Of a DNA stretch of 64,000 bases, positions 48,369-59,700 are shown piece after piece. The notes beneath the pieces were generated by a model, which was not told the DNA's origin, made no database searches, and worked only from the letters and a program-made list of their open reading frames with translations. Source of the stretch: Halomonas nitroreducens (GTDB lineage: Bacteria; Pseudomonadota; Gammaproteobacteria; Pseudomonadales; Halomonadaceae). Every line of letters starts with the position of its first letter. Positions within the stretch are counted from its first letter, which is position 1. The position numbers and the translations under genes were made by a program. The stretch spans positions 1 to 64,000 of the forward strand of contig NZ_RXNS01000020.1 in NCBI RefSeq assembly GCF_003966155.1. The letters are read 5' to 3'.

Positions 48369-51300
48369 TTGACTGCCAAGAAGAAGTCCGCGCCGCACAG
48401 CCGTGCGGCGAACGCCAAGGAAACGGCAAGACGCTTCGGCCTTCGGCTGCAGGGCTCGGCGCGGGAAGGCGTCGTGATCCTGTTGCTGGCGGCCTGCGTC
48501 TTCCTGTTGCTGGCGCTGTACAGCTTTCGTCCGGAGGATCCGGGCTGGTCGCGCAGCGGCCCGGAGACCGAGGTGGCCAACTGGATGGGCGCCATCGGCG
48601 CCTGGCTGGCCGATGTGCTCTATTCCCTGTTCGGTGTCAGTGCCCTGTGGTGGCCCGGCATGCTCGGCTTCGCCGCCTGGTGGCTGATCCGCTCTCGGCA
48701 GGTGCGCTTCGAGTGGGATGCCACCGCCCTGGCGGTGCGTTGCGGGGGGCTGGTGCTGCTGCTGCTGGGTACCACCACGCTGGGCGCGCTGCATTTCTAC
48801 CATCCCGAGAGCACCCTGCCGTATGCCGCCGGGGGCATCCTCGGGGAGGGGCTGGTCGGCGCCCTGCTGCCGCTGGTGGGCAGCGGTGGCACCTCCCTGC
48901 TGGCACTGGCCGCCATCCTGTGCGGTGTGCCGCTGTTTACCGGGCTGTCGTGGCTGACGGTGATGGACGAGCTGGGTCGCCTGGTCCTGCTGGGCTGGCG
49001 CTGGGTCGCCGAGCGCTTTGCCTTCCGGCGGGAGGCCGAGGCGGATGCGGCAACCCCCGAGGCGCCGGCCCCACGCCGAGAGGCGTCGCCGCAGCCGGTC
49101 GAGGCGCCGGATGCCGACCCTGATCCGGCGTCGCGTCCCGCCTGGTGGCGGCGGCTGCTGCCGGGACGGGGCGTGTCGGATGTGCCGGCGCTGCAGGCGG
49201 CCGGTGGGCGTCGCGATCCCGGCTTCGGCGATGACGGCGAGACCGAGATCCCCTGGGACGTGCCCGAGCGCACGCCGTCCGCCAAGCGCCCCGAGGCTGC
49301 CTATAGCGCCCGTGAGCCGAAGGTGTCGCTGGAGCCGAGCGTGCCCCTGGGCGCGGCGTCCGGCGCGCCCGCCACCCGCGAGGTGCCTCCGGCCGAGGGA
49401 CGCGACGCGCCCGAGCCGCTGCGGGCAACCCGCGACGACCCGCAGCCTGACCCGGCCCCTCGGGCGTCGGCCTTCGTCACGCCGAGTGCCACGCCCCCGG
49501 CCGACCCCGCGCGGCGTGAGCCCTCGCTGTCTGCCCGGGACGAGCCCCCGAGCGATGTGCCGGCCGAGCAGGACGAAGCGCGTGCCGAGACGCCCCCGAC
49601 GGTCAGCGAGAGCGTCCGGCGGCCCGGCGAGGGCGCCCCGGGGACGGCCGGCGAGGACGCCGGAGAGCCTCGCGCGTCGACCCCGCCGCGCCGGGTGCCC
49701 GAGGTGGTACCCGAGCCGATCCTGCCGGAGGACGATGACGAGCCCCTCGCGTCCTGGCAGGCCGACGCCCGGCCGGTCCCCCGGGAGCCGGCGGCGTCGC
49801 GTCCGGCATCGCCCGAGGCGTCCCCGCGGCCCGGTGCCTCGACCCCGGCCGAGGGGGCCGCGGGCGAGGACGACGACGCGTCTCGGCCGGCCACCGCCGA
49901 TCAGGCCCGGGAGGCGGCGCAGGACGATGGGCCCACGCTGTGGACCGTGGAGCACCTGCAGAGCCAGCGGCCCATGTTCGACGATCTGCCGGAGCCGGAT
50001 GGTGAGCTGCCCAGCCTGCGGCTGCTCACCCCGCCTCAGGCGCACCAGCCCAACTATTCGGACGCCCAGCTGGCCGAGATGGCCGAGCTGCTGGAGACCC
50101 GGCTGCGCGAGTATGGCGTCAAGGCCGAGGTGGTCGACACCTGGCCGGGGCCGGTCATCACCCGCTTCGAGATCAAGCCGGCGGCGGGGGTGAAGGTCTC
50201 CAAGATCAGCAACCTCGCCAAGGACCTGGCGCGCTCGCTGATGGTCAAGAGCGTGCGGGTGGTGGAGGTCATTCCCGGGCGTCCCACGGTGGGCATCGAG
50301 ATCCCCAACCCCCATCGGGCGATGATCCGTCTGCGCGAGGTGATCGATTCCGACCGCTACCAGCACGAGGCCTCGGCGTTGACCCTGGCGCTCGGCCAGG
50401 ACATCGGCGGCGGCCCGGTGGTGGCCAACCTCGGCAAGATGCCGCACCTGCTGGTGGCCGGGACCACCGGCTCGGGCAAGTCGGTGGGGGTCAACGCCAT
50501 GCTGATCTCCATGCTGCTCAAGGCCACGCCCGATGAAGTGCGCATGATCATGGTCGACCCCAAGATGCTGGAGCTCTCAGTCTACGACGGCATCCCGCAC
50601 CTGCTGGCGCCGGTGGTCACCGATATGAAGGAGGCGGCCAATGCCTTGCGCTGGTGCGTGGCCGAGATGGAGCGGCGCTACAAGCTGATGGCCGCCATGG
50701 GCGTGCGTAATATCGCCGGCTTCAATGCCAAGCTCGACGAGGCCGAGCGGGCGGGGGCCCAGGTCGCCGACCCGCTGTGGGAACCCCAGCCCTGGGAGAT
50801 GCACCAGGCCCCGCCGGTGCTGGAGAAGCTGCCCTATATCGTGGTGGTGATCGACGAGTTCGCCGACATGTTCATGATCGTCGGCAAGAAGGTCGAGGAG
50901 CTGATCGCGCGGCTGGCCCAGAAGGCCCGCGCTGCCGGCATCCACCTGATACTGGCCACCCAGCGGCCCTCGGTGGACGTGGTGACCGGCCTGATCAAGG
51001 CCAACATCCCTACTCGCATGGCTTTCCAGGTGTCGTCCCGGGTCGATTCCCGGACGATCCTCGATCAGGGTGGTGCCGAGAACCTGCTGGGGCATGGCGA
51101 CATGCTCTATCTCCCGGCCGGCTCCGGCATGCCGACCCGCGTGCACGGGGCCTTCGTCGATGACGACGAGGTGCACCGTGTGGTCGAGGACTGGAAGCGT
51201 CGCGGCGAGCCGGAATACATCGACGAGATCCTCTCCGGTGGCGTCTCCGCCGACGCCCTGGCCGGGCTCGAGGCGGAAGGCGGCGGTGGCGGCGACGACG

Positions 51301-51509
51301 ATGCCGAACAGGACGCCCTGTATGACGAGGCCGTGGCCTTCGTCACCGAGAGTCGCCGGGCCTCGATCTCGGCGGTCCAGCGCCGCTTCAAGATCGGCTA
51401 TAACCGGGCCGCTCGCCTGGTCGAGGCGATGGAGATGGCCGGCGTGGTCTCGACCATGGGCACCAACGGGGCCCGCGAGGTGCTGGCACCGCCGCCGGCC
51501 GGCGAGTAA
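48369..51509 (+). CDS. ftsK: DNA translocase FtsK
   Basis: 1046-residue chromosome-segregation motor. Four to five N-terminal helices (about 30-190) anchor it at the division septum. A long Pro/Glu/Ala-rich linker follows (about 215-520), of low complexity and GC-rich, as usual for FtsK. The RecA-like motor (about 545-960) has Walker [14 protein letters not shown] and Walker [12 protein letters not shown]. The C-terminal gamma winged helix (about 975-1040) binds KOPS sites. TTG 48369 is preferred (AGGGGG eight bases before); GTG 48345 is an alternative. It is followed by lolA. Confidence 0.95.
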   Translation: MTAKKKSAPHSRAANAKETARRFGLRLQGSAREGVVILLLAACVFLLLALYSFRPEDPGWSRSGPETEVANWMGAIGAWLADVLYSLFGVSALWWPGMLGFAAWWLIRSRQVRFEWDATALAVRCGGLVLLLLGTTTLGALHFYHPESTLPYAAGGILGEGLVGALLPLVGSGGTSLLALAAILCGVPLFTGLSWLTVMDELGRLVLLGWRWVAERFAFRREAEADAATPEAPAPRREASPQPVEAPDADPDPASRPAWWRRLLPGRGVSDVPALQAAGGRRDPGFGDDGETEIPWDVPERTPSAKRPEAAYSAREPKVSLEPSVPLGAASGAPATREVPPAEGRDAPEPLRATRDDPQPDPAPRASAFVTPSATPPADPARREPSLSARDEPPSDVPAEQDEARAETPPTVSESVRRPGEGAPGTAGEDAGEPRASTPPRRVPEVVPEPILPEDDDEPLASWQADARPVPREPAASRPASPEASPRPGASTPAEGAAGEDDDASRPATADQAREAAQDDGPTLWTVEHLQSQRPMFDDLPEPDGELPSLRLLTPPQAHQPNYSDAQLAEMAELLETRLREYGVKAEVVDTWPGPVITRFEIKPAAGVKVSKISNLAKDLARSLMVKSVRVVEVIPGRPTVGIEIPNPHRAMIRLREVIDSDRYQHEASALTLALGQDIGGGPVVANLGKMPHLLVAGTTGSGKSVGVNAMLISMLLKATPDEVRMIMVDPKMLELSVYDGIPHLLAPVVTDMKEAANALRWCVAEMERRYKLMAAMGVRNIAGFNAKLDEAERAGAQVADPLWEPQPWEMHQAPPVLEKLPYIVVVIDEFADMFMIVGKKVEELIARLAQKARAAGIHLILATQRPSVDVVTGLIKANIPTRMAFQVSSRVDSRTILDQGGAENLLGHGDMLYLPAGSGMPTRVHGAFVDDDEVHRVVEDWKRRGEPEYIDEILSGGVSADALAGLEAEGGGGGDDDAEQDALYDEAVAFVTESRRASISAVQRRFKIGYNRAARLVEAMEMAGVVSTMGTNGAREVLAPPPAGE

Positions 51510-51620
51510 GGCCCCGATCATGCAACCACCATGCAAGCCGCGGGCGGGATGCAACCCGCCGCGGCCCCCCGGGTCCGAGACACAGGACGCGACCATGGAC
51601 CCGCTCAGGGAGACAGCGAA

Positions 51621-52250
51621 ATGACAGTGAAGACGACCCTTGCCGCCCTGGCCCTGGCGGCGCTGGCCCCGGCCTCGGCGCTGGCCAGCGACGGCGCCGA
51701 CCGGCTGGCCCGGATGCTGGAGCCGGTACAGACCTACGTTGCCGACTTCGACCAGCAGATCCTCGACAGCAGCGGCCAGCGCCTCCAGGAGGCCAGCGGG
51801 CGGATGTGGCTGTCCCGCCCGGGACGTTTCCGCTGGGAGGTGGAGGCGCCCTACGAGCAGATCGTGGTCTCCGACGGCGAACAGGTGACCCTCTACGACC
51901 CGGATCTGCAGCAGGCCACGGTCCAGGCGCTGGACGAGCGGGTCACCCACACCCCCGCACTGCTGCTCTCCGGCAGCGCCGACGAGCTTACCGACAGCTA
52001 CGCGGTGTCGCGCAGTCAACAGGGGGCGTCGGAGACCTTCACCCTCGTCCCGAAGAGCGCCGATACCCTGTTCGAGGAGCTCAGGCTGACCTTCCACGGC
52101 GAGCGGCTGGGCTTTCTGCAGATGACCGACAGCACTGGCCAGCGCACCGCCATCGAGTTCGGTGACGTGCAGCAGAACGTCGAGGTCTCCGATGGCCGCT
52201 TCCGCGTAGAGCTGCCCGAGGGCACCGATGTGATCCGCGAGGGCGGCTGA
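51621..52250 (+). CDS. lolA: Outer-membrane lipoprotein carrier LolA
   Basis: 209-residue periplasmic chaperone that takes lipoproteins from LolCDE to LolB. A signal peptide ends at ALAS-DGAD. The mature part has the LolA marks TYVADFDQQILDSSGQRLQEASG, SRPGRFRWEVEAPYEQIVVSDGE and VTLYDPDLQQATV. ATG 51621 follows GGGAGACAGCGAA. It sits between ftsK and rarA (convergent), the order found in E. coli (ftsK-lolA-rarA), although rarA is inverted here. Confidence 0.95.
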   Translation: MTVKTTLAALALAALAPASALASDGADRLARMLEPVQTYVADFDQQILDSSGQRLQEASGRMWLSRPGRFRWEVEAPYEQIVVSDGEQVTLYDPDLQQATVQALDERVTHTPALLLSGSADELTDSYAVSRSQQGASETFTLVPKSADTLFEELRLTFHGERLGFLQMTDSTGQRTAIEFGDVQQNVEVSDGRFRVELPEGTDVIREGG

Positions 52251-52274
52251 TTCCCCGCTCCTCGTGATGGGCGC

Positions 52275-52311
52275 CGGGCCCCGGTTCACCCCTCGGGTGA
52301 CCCGGGGCCCG
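52275..52311 (+). terminator. Hairpin after lolA, overlapping the rarA 3' end
   Basis: CGGGCCCCGG and CCGGGGCCCG arms with inner TTCACC/GGGTGA pairs. The stem covers the rarA stop (52286-52288), so it would end lolA transcripts 25 bases past the stop and lie in the tail of rarA mRNA. No T-tract. Confidence 0.55.
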
Positions 52312-53656
52312 TGTCGTTGGGGCGTCGGCCATCGGCCTGGGCATCCAGGCCGGCGCGCCACTCCAGCATCTGCTTGAAGCGCTTTTCCTGGCCGTAGTCG
52401 CTGGGGACGTAGAAGCGTTCGGCCGGGACGTCCTCGGGCCAGCAGTCGTGCCGGCTGCCTGACGGATAGCCGTGGGGCTCGCGGTGCGCGTAGCGGTAGC
52501 CCGTACCGTGGCCCAGCGACTCCATCAGCTTGGTCGGGGCGTTGCGCAGGTAGGTCGGCACCTCGAGCATCGGCTGGGCAGCGACGAAGGCCTTGGCCCG
52601 ACTCCAGGCCTGGTCGATGGCATTGCTCTTGGGCGCCACCGCCAGGTGGATGGCAGCATGGGCGATGGCCCGCTGGCCCTCGTAGTCGCCGAGGCGCAGG
52701 TAGGCATCCCAGGCCGACATGACCAGCGGCAAGGCACGGGGGTCGGCATTGCCCACGTCCTCGGAGGCGATGGCTGCCAGGCGACGGATCACGTCCAGGG
52801 GATCGCCGCCGCCCTGCAGGAAGCGGGCGATGTAGAGCAGGGCGGCATCCTGCCGCGACGAGCGAATCGACTTGTGGATGGCCGAAAGCAGGTCGTAGTA
52901 GTGGTCGCCCTGCTTGTCGAAGGCGCTGGCGGTGTGACCTATCACGTCCTCCAGGGCCTCGCGGGGCAAGCGTTCGCCCTCGCCCTCAGGGGCGGTGAAG
53001 TCGCAGGCGGTCTCCAGCAGCCCCAGCGCGCGGCGTGCATCGCCGGCGGCGGCGCGTGCCAGCAGGGCGAGGACCTCGTCGTCCGCGGCGATGCGGCGCC
53101 GGCCCAGACCATGGGTTTCATCGGCCAGTGCCTGGTGCAGCACCCGCATCAGTTCTTCCTCGGACAGCGCCTTGAGCACGTGCACCCGGGCCCGGGACAG
53201 CAGCGCCGAATTGACCTCGAAGGAGGGGTTCTCGGTGGTGGCGCCGATCAGCGTCAGCAGGCCGGACTCCACGTGAGGCAGCAGGGCATCCTGCTGGCTC
53301 TTGTTGAGCCGATGGATCTCGTCGAGGAACAGCAGGGTGCCGCGCCCCTGGCCCTGGGCGGTCCGGGCGCGATCCACCGCGGCACGGATGTCCTTGACGC
53401 CGGCCATCACTGCCGAGAGGCGCTCCAGGTGGGCACCGGACTCTTCGGCGAGGATCTCCGCCAGGGTGGTCTTGCCGGTTCCCGGCGGCCCCCACAGGAT
53501 CATCGAGCGCACCACGCCGCTCTCGACCATGCGGCGCAGTGGCTTGCCGGGGCCCACCAGGGCCTGCTGGCCGATATAGTCGGCGAGCCGGCGCGGGCGC
53601 ATGCGCCAGGCCAGGGGCGCGGTTTCCTCGGACGTGGCCTGCTGGAACAGGTCCAT
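52286..53656 (-). CDS. rarA: Replication-associated recombination protein RarA (MgsA)
   Basis: 456-residue AAA+ ATPase acting at stalled replication forks; it binds SSB. Walker A is [15 protein letters not shown] near residues 56-70, Walker B is [12 protein letters not shown], and sensor 1 is [12 protein letters not shown] helical C-terminal tetramer domain starts near 290 ([25 protein letters not shown]). ATG 53656 follows GGAGGAG. It is convergent with lolA. In E. coli rarA lies on the same strand as lolA, so one local inversion is implied. Confidence 0.95.
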   Translation of the reverse strand: MDLFQQATSEETAPLAWRMRPRRLADYIGQQALVGPGKPLRRMVESGVVRSMILWGPPGTGKTTLAEILAEESGAHLERLSAVMAGVKDIRAAVDRARTAQGQGRGTLLFLDEIHRLNKSQQDALLPHVESGLLTLIGATTENPSFEVNSALLSRARVHVLKALSEEELMRVLHQALADETHGLGRRRIAADDEVLALLARAAAGDARRALGLLETACDFTAPEGEGERLPREALEDVIGHTASAFDKQGDHYYDLLSAIHKSIRSSRQDAALLYIARFLQGGGDPLDVIRRLAAIASEDVGNADPRALPLVMSAWDAYLRLGDYEGQRAIAHAAIHLAVAPKSNAIDQAWSRAKAFVAAQPMLEVPTYLRNAPTKLMESLGHGTGYRYAHREPHGYPSGSRHDCWPEDVPAERFYVPSDYGQEKRFKQMLEWRAGLDAQADGRRPNDTGPGSPEG

Positions 53657-53851
53657 TTCTGACTCCTCCGCTGACGGCTGCTAGAGTGGATACGTCGAGT
53701 CTGGACATTCGACCATGGACGGCGAGCAAACATCCCGGTGGCGGGCTAGGGTGATAACTCCATCACGCACCACCGGGAACCCCACGGGACAAGGCGAGTC
53801 AACTCAAGGTGCCTTGCGTCCATGTGCCTGATTACAGAGGAGGCCTCCGCA

Positions 53852-54403
53852 ATGCCCATGCTGAATCAACTGCGCCAGGATCATGCCAATATGGCCCGCA
53901 TATTGCACGTTCTGCAGCTCAAGCAGAAGACCCTGGCGGCCGGTGAGCGGCCAAACTTCCAGCTGGTCCGGGAAGTCGTGGACTATATCCTCGACTATCA
54001 GGAGGGCTTCACCCAGCCCCTGGAGAAGGTCTGCACCGAGCGGCTGAAGCAGGTGGCCCCCGAGTCCGAGGAGGTGACCAGGCGGCTCGCCAAGGACTAC
54101 CGGTCGCTCAAGGCCCAGCTCAAGCGCCTCTCCGACGACCTCGACATGATCCTCATGGATGCGGTGATCCCCATGGATCGCTTCGCCGACGATCTGCGGG
54201 CCTACGTGGAGGCGCATCGCGCCTATCTTCGAGACGAGCGGGAGCTGCTCTTTCCGTTGATCCGAGAACATTTCAAGGACGGCGACCTCGAGACCCTGGC
54301 CGAGTCCCTTCCCGAAGGTGCCGCTGCCAAGCTGGAGCGCCTGCAGGAGGCCTATCCGGAGCTCTATGCCGAACTCCGGGATGCCCCCGAGCCCGCGACC
54401 TGA
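53852..54403 (+). CDS. Hemerythrin-like protein with lost iron ligands
   Basis: 183-residue, helical cytosolic protein. It aligns along its length with Pseudomonas-type hemerythrins: LRQDHANMARIL, then DYILDYQEGFTQPLEK, then KDYRSL, then RAYLRDERELLFPLI. In iron-binding relatives these blocks read roughly DHxNxxxL, HYPxxYHHPKED, AEHRxL and YRRHMxxEE. Here only the first histidine and one glutamate stay; the others are Asp, Thr, Gln, Tyr and Tyr. A di-iron site is therefore unlikely. ATG 53852 follows GAGGAGG. Monocistronic, followed by a hairpin. Function open. Confidence 0.7.
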   Translation: MPMLNQLRQDHANMARILHVLQLKQKTLAAGERPNFQLVREVVDYILDYQEGFTQPLEKVCTERLKQVAPESEEVTRRLAKDYRSLKAQLKRLSDDLDMILMDAVIPMDRFADDLRAYVEAHRAYLRDERELLFPLIREHFKDGDLETLAESLPEGAAAKLERLQEAYPELYAELRDAPEPAT

Positions 54404-54434
54404 GGGACGCCGTTCTCCGACGTACCGGCTCATC

Positions 54435-54466
54435 GCCCCGCACGGTGCCGTGGGACCGTGCGGGGC
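54435..54466 (+). terminator. Hairpin after the hemerythrin-like gene
   Basis: Perfect 12-base arms (GCCCCGCACGGT and complement) with an eight-base loop, 31 bases past the stop. No T-tract; termination is probable by position. Confidence 0.5.
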
Positions 54467-54486
54467 GCCGGATGATGCCCGGCACC

Positions 54487-54515
54487 TTCGAGTCCGCGCC
54501 CGGCTGAGGTAGAAT
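54487..54515 (+). promoter_or_regulatory. Candidate promoter of murI
   Basis: TTCGAG and TAGAAT stand 17 bases apart, a fair match to sigma-70 boxes, about 120 bases before murI. The upstream gene is closed off by a hairpin, so a promoter is expected here. Confidence 0.35.
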
Positions 54516-54634
54516 GCCCCGCATCCTGAGACGGGGCCTGACGCCATGCCGGATACCTCCCTTGCCATTCTCCTGCCGACCCTTCCCTTCCGGGGGGAGC
54601 GAGGGTGGGCGAGCGGCCTGTCGGGGGAGGGCTG

Positions 54635-55411
54635 ATGGCGGGCCCGATCCTGGTCTTTGATTCCGGGGTGGGCGGGCTCTCGGTGGTCGCGGCCCTGCGC
54701 CGCCGGCTGCCCGACGTCGCCCTGGCCTATGCCTGTGACAATGCCATGCTGCCCTACGGGGTGCGCGAGGATGACTGGCTGGTGGCTCGCATCCTGACCG
54801 TTTGCCGGGCGGCGGTGGCCGCCAGTGGCTGCAGTGGCCTGGTGGTGGCCTGCAATACCGCCAGCACCCTGGCCCTCGAGGCGCTGCGCGAGAGCCTGGC
54901 GGTGCCCGTGGTCGGTACCGTGCCGGCGATCAAGCCAGCCGCGGGGCTGAGCGACAGCCGGCATATCGGACTGCTGGCGACCAGTGCCACCGTGGCGCGT
55001 CCCTACACCCTGCGACTGATCCAGGACTTCGCCCGGGACTGCCGGGTCACGCGCCTTGCCGCCGACCCTCTGGTGGGGGAGGCCGAGCGCCTGGTGCTCG
55101 GCGAGACGCCCGAGCTCGAGCGTATCCGCCGCGTGCTCGCGCCGCTCGAGGCGCTGGCCGACCTCGACACCCTGGTCCTGGGGTGTACCCACTTCCCGCT
55201 GCTGCGGGACCAGCTCGTCGAGGCGGCTCCCAGACCGCTGCGCTGGGTGGATTCGGGCGATGCCATCGCCCGGCGCACCGGGCAGGTCGTCGTCGGCCCT
55301 CAGCGGCGGCCGGCGCCGGAGGTCGGCTGGGTGACCGCGCCGTCGCCGGCCCTCGCGCGCGGCCTCGCCGGCTTCGGTTTCGTCGACAGTCGCCGGCTCG
55401 TCCTGGCCTGA
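54635..55411 (+). CDS. murI: Glutamate racemase
   Basis: 258-residue enzyme making D-glutamate for peptidoglycan. The two catalytic cysteines are in VVACNTAST (about residue 72) and LVLGCTHFPLL (about 181). The N-terminal VFDSGVGGLSVV and the DNAMLPYG turn (D-N-x-x-x-P-Y-G) also fit MurI. ATG 54635 follows GGGGGAGG; a GTG 30 bases upstream would add residues not seen in the family. Its start overlaps the stop of a 29-codon frame. trmA follows on the same strand. Confidence 0.94.
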   Translation: MAGPILVFDSGVGGLSVVAALRRRLPDVALAYACDNAMLPYGVREDDWLVARILTVCRAAVAASGCSGLVVACNTASTLALEALRESLAVPVVGTVPAIKPAAGLSDSRHIGLLATSATVARPYTLRLIQDFARDCRVTRLAADPLVGEAERLVLGETPELERIRRVLAPLEALADLDTLVLGCTHFPLLRDQLVEAAPRPLRWVDSGDAIARRTGQVVVGPQRRPAPEVGWVTAPSPALARGLAGFGFVDSRRLVLA

Positions 55412-55470
55412 GGGCCAAGGCCCCGTTCTCATGCCTTTCGTGTCCCTTCGATCACCATCCAGGAGCCGCC

Positions 55471-56577
55471 GTGGCCATTCCCGTTGTCGAACCCGACCGC
55501 TATGACGAGCAGCTCGCGGCCAAGCGCGAGCGCTTGACCGCGGATTTCGCCCGCTTCTCGCCCCCGCCGCTGGAGGTCTATCCCTCGCCGGCCAGTCACT
55601 ACCGCCAGCGCTGCGAGTTCCGCCTGTGGCACGAGGGTGATGACCTCTTCTATGCCATGTTCGAGGTCGACCTCGCGGACCCCAAGCAGAAGACGGTGAT
55701 CCGGCTGGACAACTTCCCGGTGGCCAGCCGGCGCATCAACGCCTTGATGCCCAGCCTGCGAGAGGCCCTGCGTGACGCGCCCGTGTTGCGCCACCGGCTC
55801 TTCCAGGTCGAGTTCCTCACCACCCTGTCCGGCGAGGCGCTGGTCACCCTGATCTACCACCGCCAGCTCGATGAGGCCTGGGAGATCGAGGCCCGTGCCC
55901 TCGAACGGGCGCTGGACATCATGATCATCGGCCGGGCCCGCAAGCAGCGCCGAGTGCTGACCCGAGACCATGTGTGGGAACGCCTGGCCGTCGATGGCCG
56001 TGAGTTCGTCTACCAGCAGGTGGAGAACAGCTTCACTCAGCCCAATGCCGAGATCTGCCGGTCCATGCTGTCCTGGGCGCGGGACGTCACTGCCGGCAGC
56101 CAGGACCGTGACCTGGTGGAACTGTATTGCGGCAACGGCAACTTCACCGTCGCCCTGGCCGAGAACTTCCGCCGCGTGCTGGCCACCGAGATCTCGCGGA
56201 CCTCGGTGGCCAGTGCCAGGGAGAACCTGGCGGCCAACGGCATCGCCAATGCCGAGGTGGGACGCATGTCCGCCGAGGAGTTCGCCGAGGCCCTGCGGGG
56301 CGAGAAGGGCGGGCGGCGAGTCGCGGAGATGGGCCTCGACGACTACGATTTCTCCACGGTGCTGGTGGATCCTCCCCGGGCCGGGCTGGACGAGGCCAGC
56401 TGCCGCCAGCTCAGCGAGTATCAGCGGATTGTCTATATTTCGTGCAACCCCGAGACATTGGCCCGCAACCTGGAGACCCTGACCCGAACCCATGAGGTGC
56501 AACGGTTCGCCCTGTTCGACCAGTTTCCCTGGACCCACCATTGCGAATGCGGGGTGCTGCTGACAAAACGGGACTGA
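55471..56577 (+). CDS. trmA: tRNA (uracil-5-)-methyltransferase
   Basis: 368-residue SAM enzyme that makes m5U54 (ribothymidine) in the T-loop of tRNA. The SAM motif is DLVELYCGNGNFTVALA, the catalytic-cysteine motif IVYISCNPETLARNL, and FTQPNAEICRSML and VDPPRAGLDEA are family blocks. The final histidine/glutamate region is FPWTHHCECGVLL. No N-terminal TRAM domain or FeS cluster, as for TrmA. GTG 55471 follows AGGAG. murI is 59 bases upstream, so co-transcription is possible. Confidence 0.95.
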   Translation: MAIPVVEPDRYDEQLAAKRERLTADFARFSPPPLEVYPSPASHYRQRCEFRLWHEGDDLFYAMFEVDLADPKQKTVIRLDNFPVASRRINALMPSLREALRDAPVLRHRLFQVEFLTTLSGEALVTLIYHRQLDEAWEIEARALERALDIMIIGRARKQRRVLTRDHVWERLAVDGREFVYQQVENSFTQPNAEICRSMLSWARDVTAGSQDRDLVELYCGNGNFTVALAENFRRVLATEISRTSVASARENLAANGIANAEVGRMSAEEFAEALRGEKGGRRVAEMGLDDYDFSTVLVDPPRAGLDEASCRQLSEYQRIVYISCNPETLARNLETLTRTHEVQRFALFDQFPWTHHCECGVLLTKRD

Positions 56578-56770
56578 CCAGGGGCAGGACAAGTCGTGGC
56601 GGCCTTGTCAAGGCGCGATGCGCAACCGACATGCATCATGAGCAAAGGGGCATGTCGTTAGGGATGGTGCGGGGATTGACGTAAGCTCTTGAGCCATGGG
56701 GGCTAGGCCCGCTTTCCTACGTCAAGTGATCCCGGCCGCGAACCGCGGCCGCTGGCAGTCGAGGTGATGG

Positions 56771-59700
56771 ATGCTACAAGTCGCACACGAGGAGACCCGT
56801 CAGGATCTGCTCAAGCAGCTCAAGGAACGGCTGCAAAGCCGTCTGGACAAGGACAAGGCCGCGGCGGTCGATGCCTTCGCTCGGCTCTTCTATGCCAATG
56901 TGCCGCTGGAGGACCTCGCCGACCGCCGGCTGGACGATCTCTACGGGGCGACCCTGTCGGTGTGGCACTTCATCCAGCAGCTCGACCCCGAGGCGCCCAA
57001 GGTGCGGGTCTTCAACCCCGACTTCGAGGAACATGGCTGGCAGTCGACCCACACCTTCATCGCCGTGCTCCACGAGGACATGCCGTTCCTTGTCGACTCG
57101 GTGCGTGTGGAGCTCAACCGCCGTGGCATGACCGTCCATGCCATCCACAACTCCGTGCTGGCCGTGGAGCGCGACAAGGCACATCACCTGGAGACCGTGA
57201 TGGCCCCCAAGGCCGCCGGGGCGTCCGCGGCCCGGGAGTCGCTGATCGCCATCGAGGTGGATCGCCACTCCGACCCGGCCGAGCTGGAGGATATCGAGGC
57301 CAGCCTGCAGGAGGTGCTGCGTGACGTCCGTACCGCCGTGCGCGACTTCGACACCATGTGCGAGCAGGCCCGGGCGGCCATCGCCGAGCTCGAGGCCTGC
57401 CGCCCCGAGCAGGTCGACCCCGAGGACCATCGCGAGGCCATCGCCTTTCTGAACTGGCTGCTCGAGGACAACTTCACCTTCCTCGGCTATGACGAGTACG
57501 AGGTCCAGGCGGACGGCAGTCGCCAGCGCCTCGACAAGGTGCCCGGCAGCGAGCTCGGCGTGTTCCGCCTCGACCAGCCCCGCTATCGCGAGCGGATCCG
57601 GACCGACCAGGGGGTCGATGGTGACCACTTCGTGCTGGTGCCCCAGCTGCTGTCCTTCGCCAAGAGCGCCCATCACGCCCGGATCCACCGGCCGACCTAT
57701 CCCGACTACATCTCCATCGACCGCTACGACGAGCACGGCAATGTGATCGGTGAACGGCGCTTCCTGGGCCTGTTCACCGCCACCGTCTACAATGAGTCGC
57801 CGCGCAACGTGCCGATCCTGAGGCGCAAGCTCCAGTCGGTCATGGAGATCTCCGGCTTCAACCCGAAGGGCCACAACGGCAAGCAGCTGCTGCAGATCCT
57901 CGAGGTCTATCCCCGTGACGATCTCTTCCAGATCGATATCGAGGAGCTGGCCCAGACGGCACTGGGCATCCTCGATATCCGCGAGCGCCGTCGGGTGCGG
58001 CTGTTCATCCGCGAGGACCGCTTCGGCAAGTTCTACTCCTGCCTGGTGTTCGTGCCCCGCGACGTGTTCTCCACCGAGCTGCGCCTGCGCCTGCAGGAGC
58101 TGCTGTGCGAGGAGCTCGACGCCACCTTCGGCGACTTCAACACCTACCTGTCGGAGTCGGTCCTCGCGAGGATCCAGTTCATCCTGCGCTTCAACGACCA
58201 GCGCCCGGTGGACTACGATATCAAGCGCCTGGAAGACAAGCTGGTCAAGCTGGCCCGCAACTGGCGCGACGACCTGCTCAACGCTTCCATCGAGGGGTTC
58301 GGCGAGGAGCAGGCCAACCTGCTGATGAGCCGCTTCCGCGACGCCTTCCCGGCCAGCTACCGCGATGACTTCAGCGCGCGCACCGCGGTCTATGACCTGC
58401 AGCACATCGGCGAACTGGACGACGGCATTCCCCTGGCGCTGTCGCTTTACCGGTTGATCGAGGAAGAAGGCAGCGGGGTCAACCTCAAGCTCTTTCATGC
58501 CGATGCCCCGATTCCGCTCTCCGACGTGTTGCCCATGATGGAGAACCTGGGACTGCGGGTGCTCGGCGAGCGGCCCTACGAGGTCCAGGCCACCGACCGG
58601 TCCTACTGGGTGCATGACTTCACCCTGGAGCACCATACCAGCGTCGAGGTGAACCTCCAGGAAATGCGCGAGCCGTTCATCGACGCCTTCCAGCGCATCT
58701 GGACCGGCGAGGCCGACAACGACGCCTTCAACCGGCTGATCATCGGCGCCAACCTGGACTGGCGGGAAGTGGCGATGCTGCGGGCCTATGCCCGCTACCT
58801 CAAGCAGATCCGCTTCGGCATGTCCCAGGACTACATCGCCACCACTCTGGTCAACCATCCCGAGATCACCCGGGAGCTGGTGACCCTGTTCGAGCTGCGC
58901 TTCGATCCCGCCGACCGTCCCGAGCCCAGCGAGATCACCGAGTGCGAGGCGCGTATCCTGGCGCTGCTGGACGAGGTGCCGAGCCTCAACGACGACCAGC
59001 TGCTGCGTCGCTACATGGAGCTGATCCAGGCGACGCTGCGCACCAACTATTACCAGAAGGCCGACGACGGGCGCTTCAAGGACTACATCGCCATCAAGAT
59101 GGAGCCCTCGCGGGTCTCCGGCATGCCCAAGCCTCGCCCTGCCTACGAGATCTTCGTCTGCTCGCCGCGGGTAGAGGGCGTTCACCTGCGGGGTGGCAAG
59201 GTGGCCCGCGGGGGGCTGCGCTGGTCCGACCGTCACGAGGACTTCCGCACCGAGGTGCTCGGCCTGGTCAAGGCCCAGCAGGTCAAGAACGCGGTGATCG
59301 TGCCGGTGGGCGCCAAGGGCGGCTTCGTCTGCAAGCGTCTGCCGGAGGGAGGTGGCCGTGATGCCCTGCAGCAGGAGGGCATCGCCTGCTACAAGACCTT
59401 CATCCGCGCCCTGCTCGACGTCACCGACAACCTCAAGGGGGGCGAGGTGATGCCGCCCCGCGACGTGGTCCGCCATGACGACAACGACATCTACCTGGTC
59501 GTGGCCGCGGACAAGGGCACCGCGACCTTCTCCGACATCGCCAACGAGATCTCCACCGAGTACGGCCACTGGCTGGGGGATGCCTTCGCCTCCGGCGGGG
59601 CCAACGGCTATGACCACAAGAAGATGGGTATCACCGCCAAGGGCGCCTGGGAGTCGGTCAAGCGCCACTTCCGCGGCCTCGGGGTGAACACCCAGCAGGA

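Noticed and set aside
48236..48369. Extra small gene between aat and ftsK
   Set aside because: The short plus-strand frames here are overlaps of the ftsK leader with no ribosome site apart from that of ftsK.
49020..49920. Low-complexity Pro/Glu/Arg-rich DNA in ftsK as foreign sequence
   Set aside because: It is the normal disordered linker of FtsK in high-GC organisms, in frame and of usual length.
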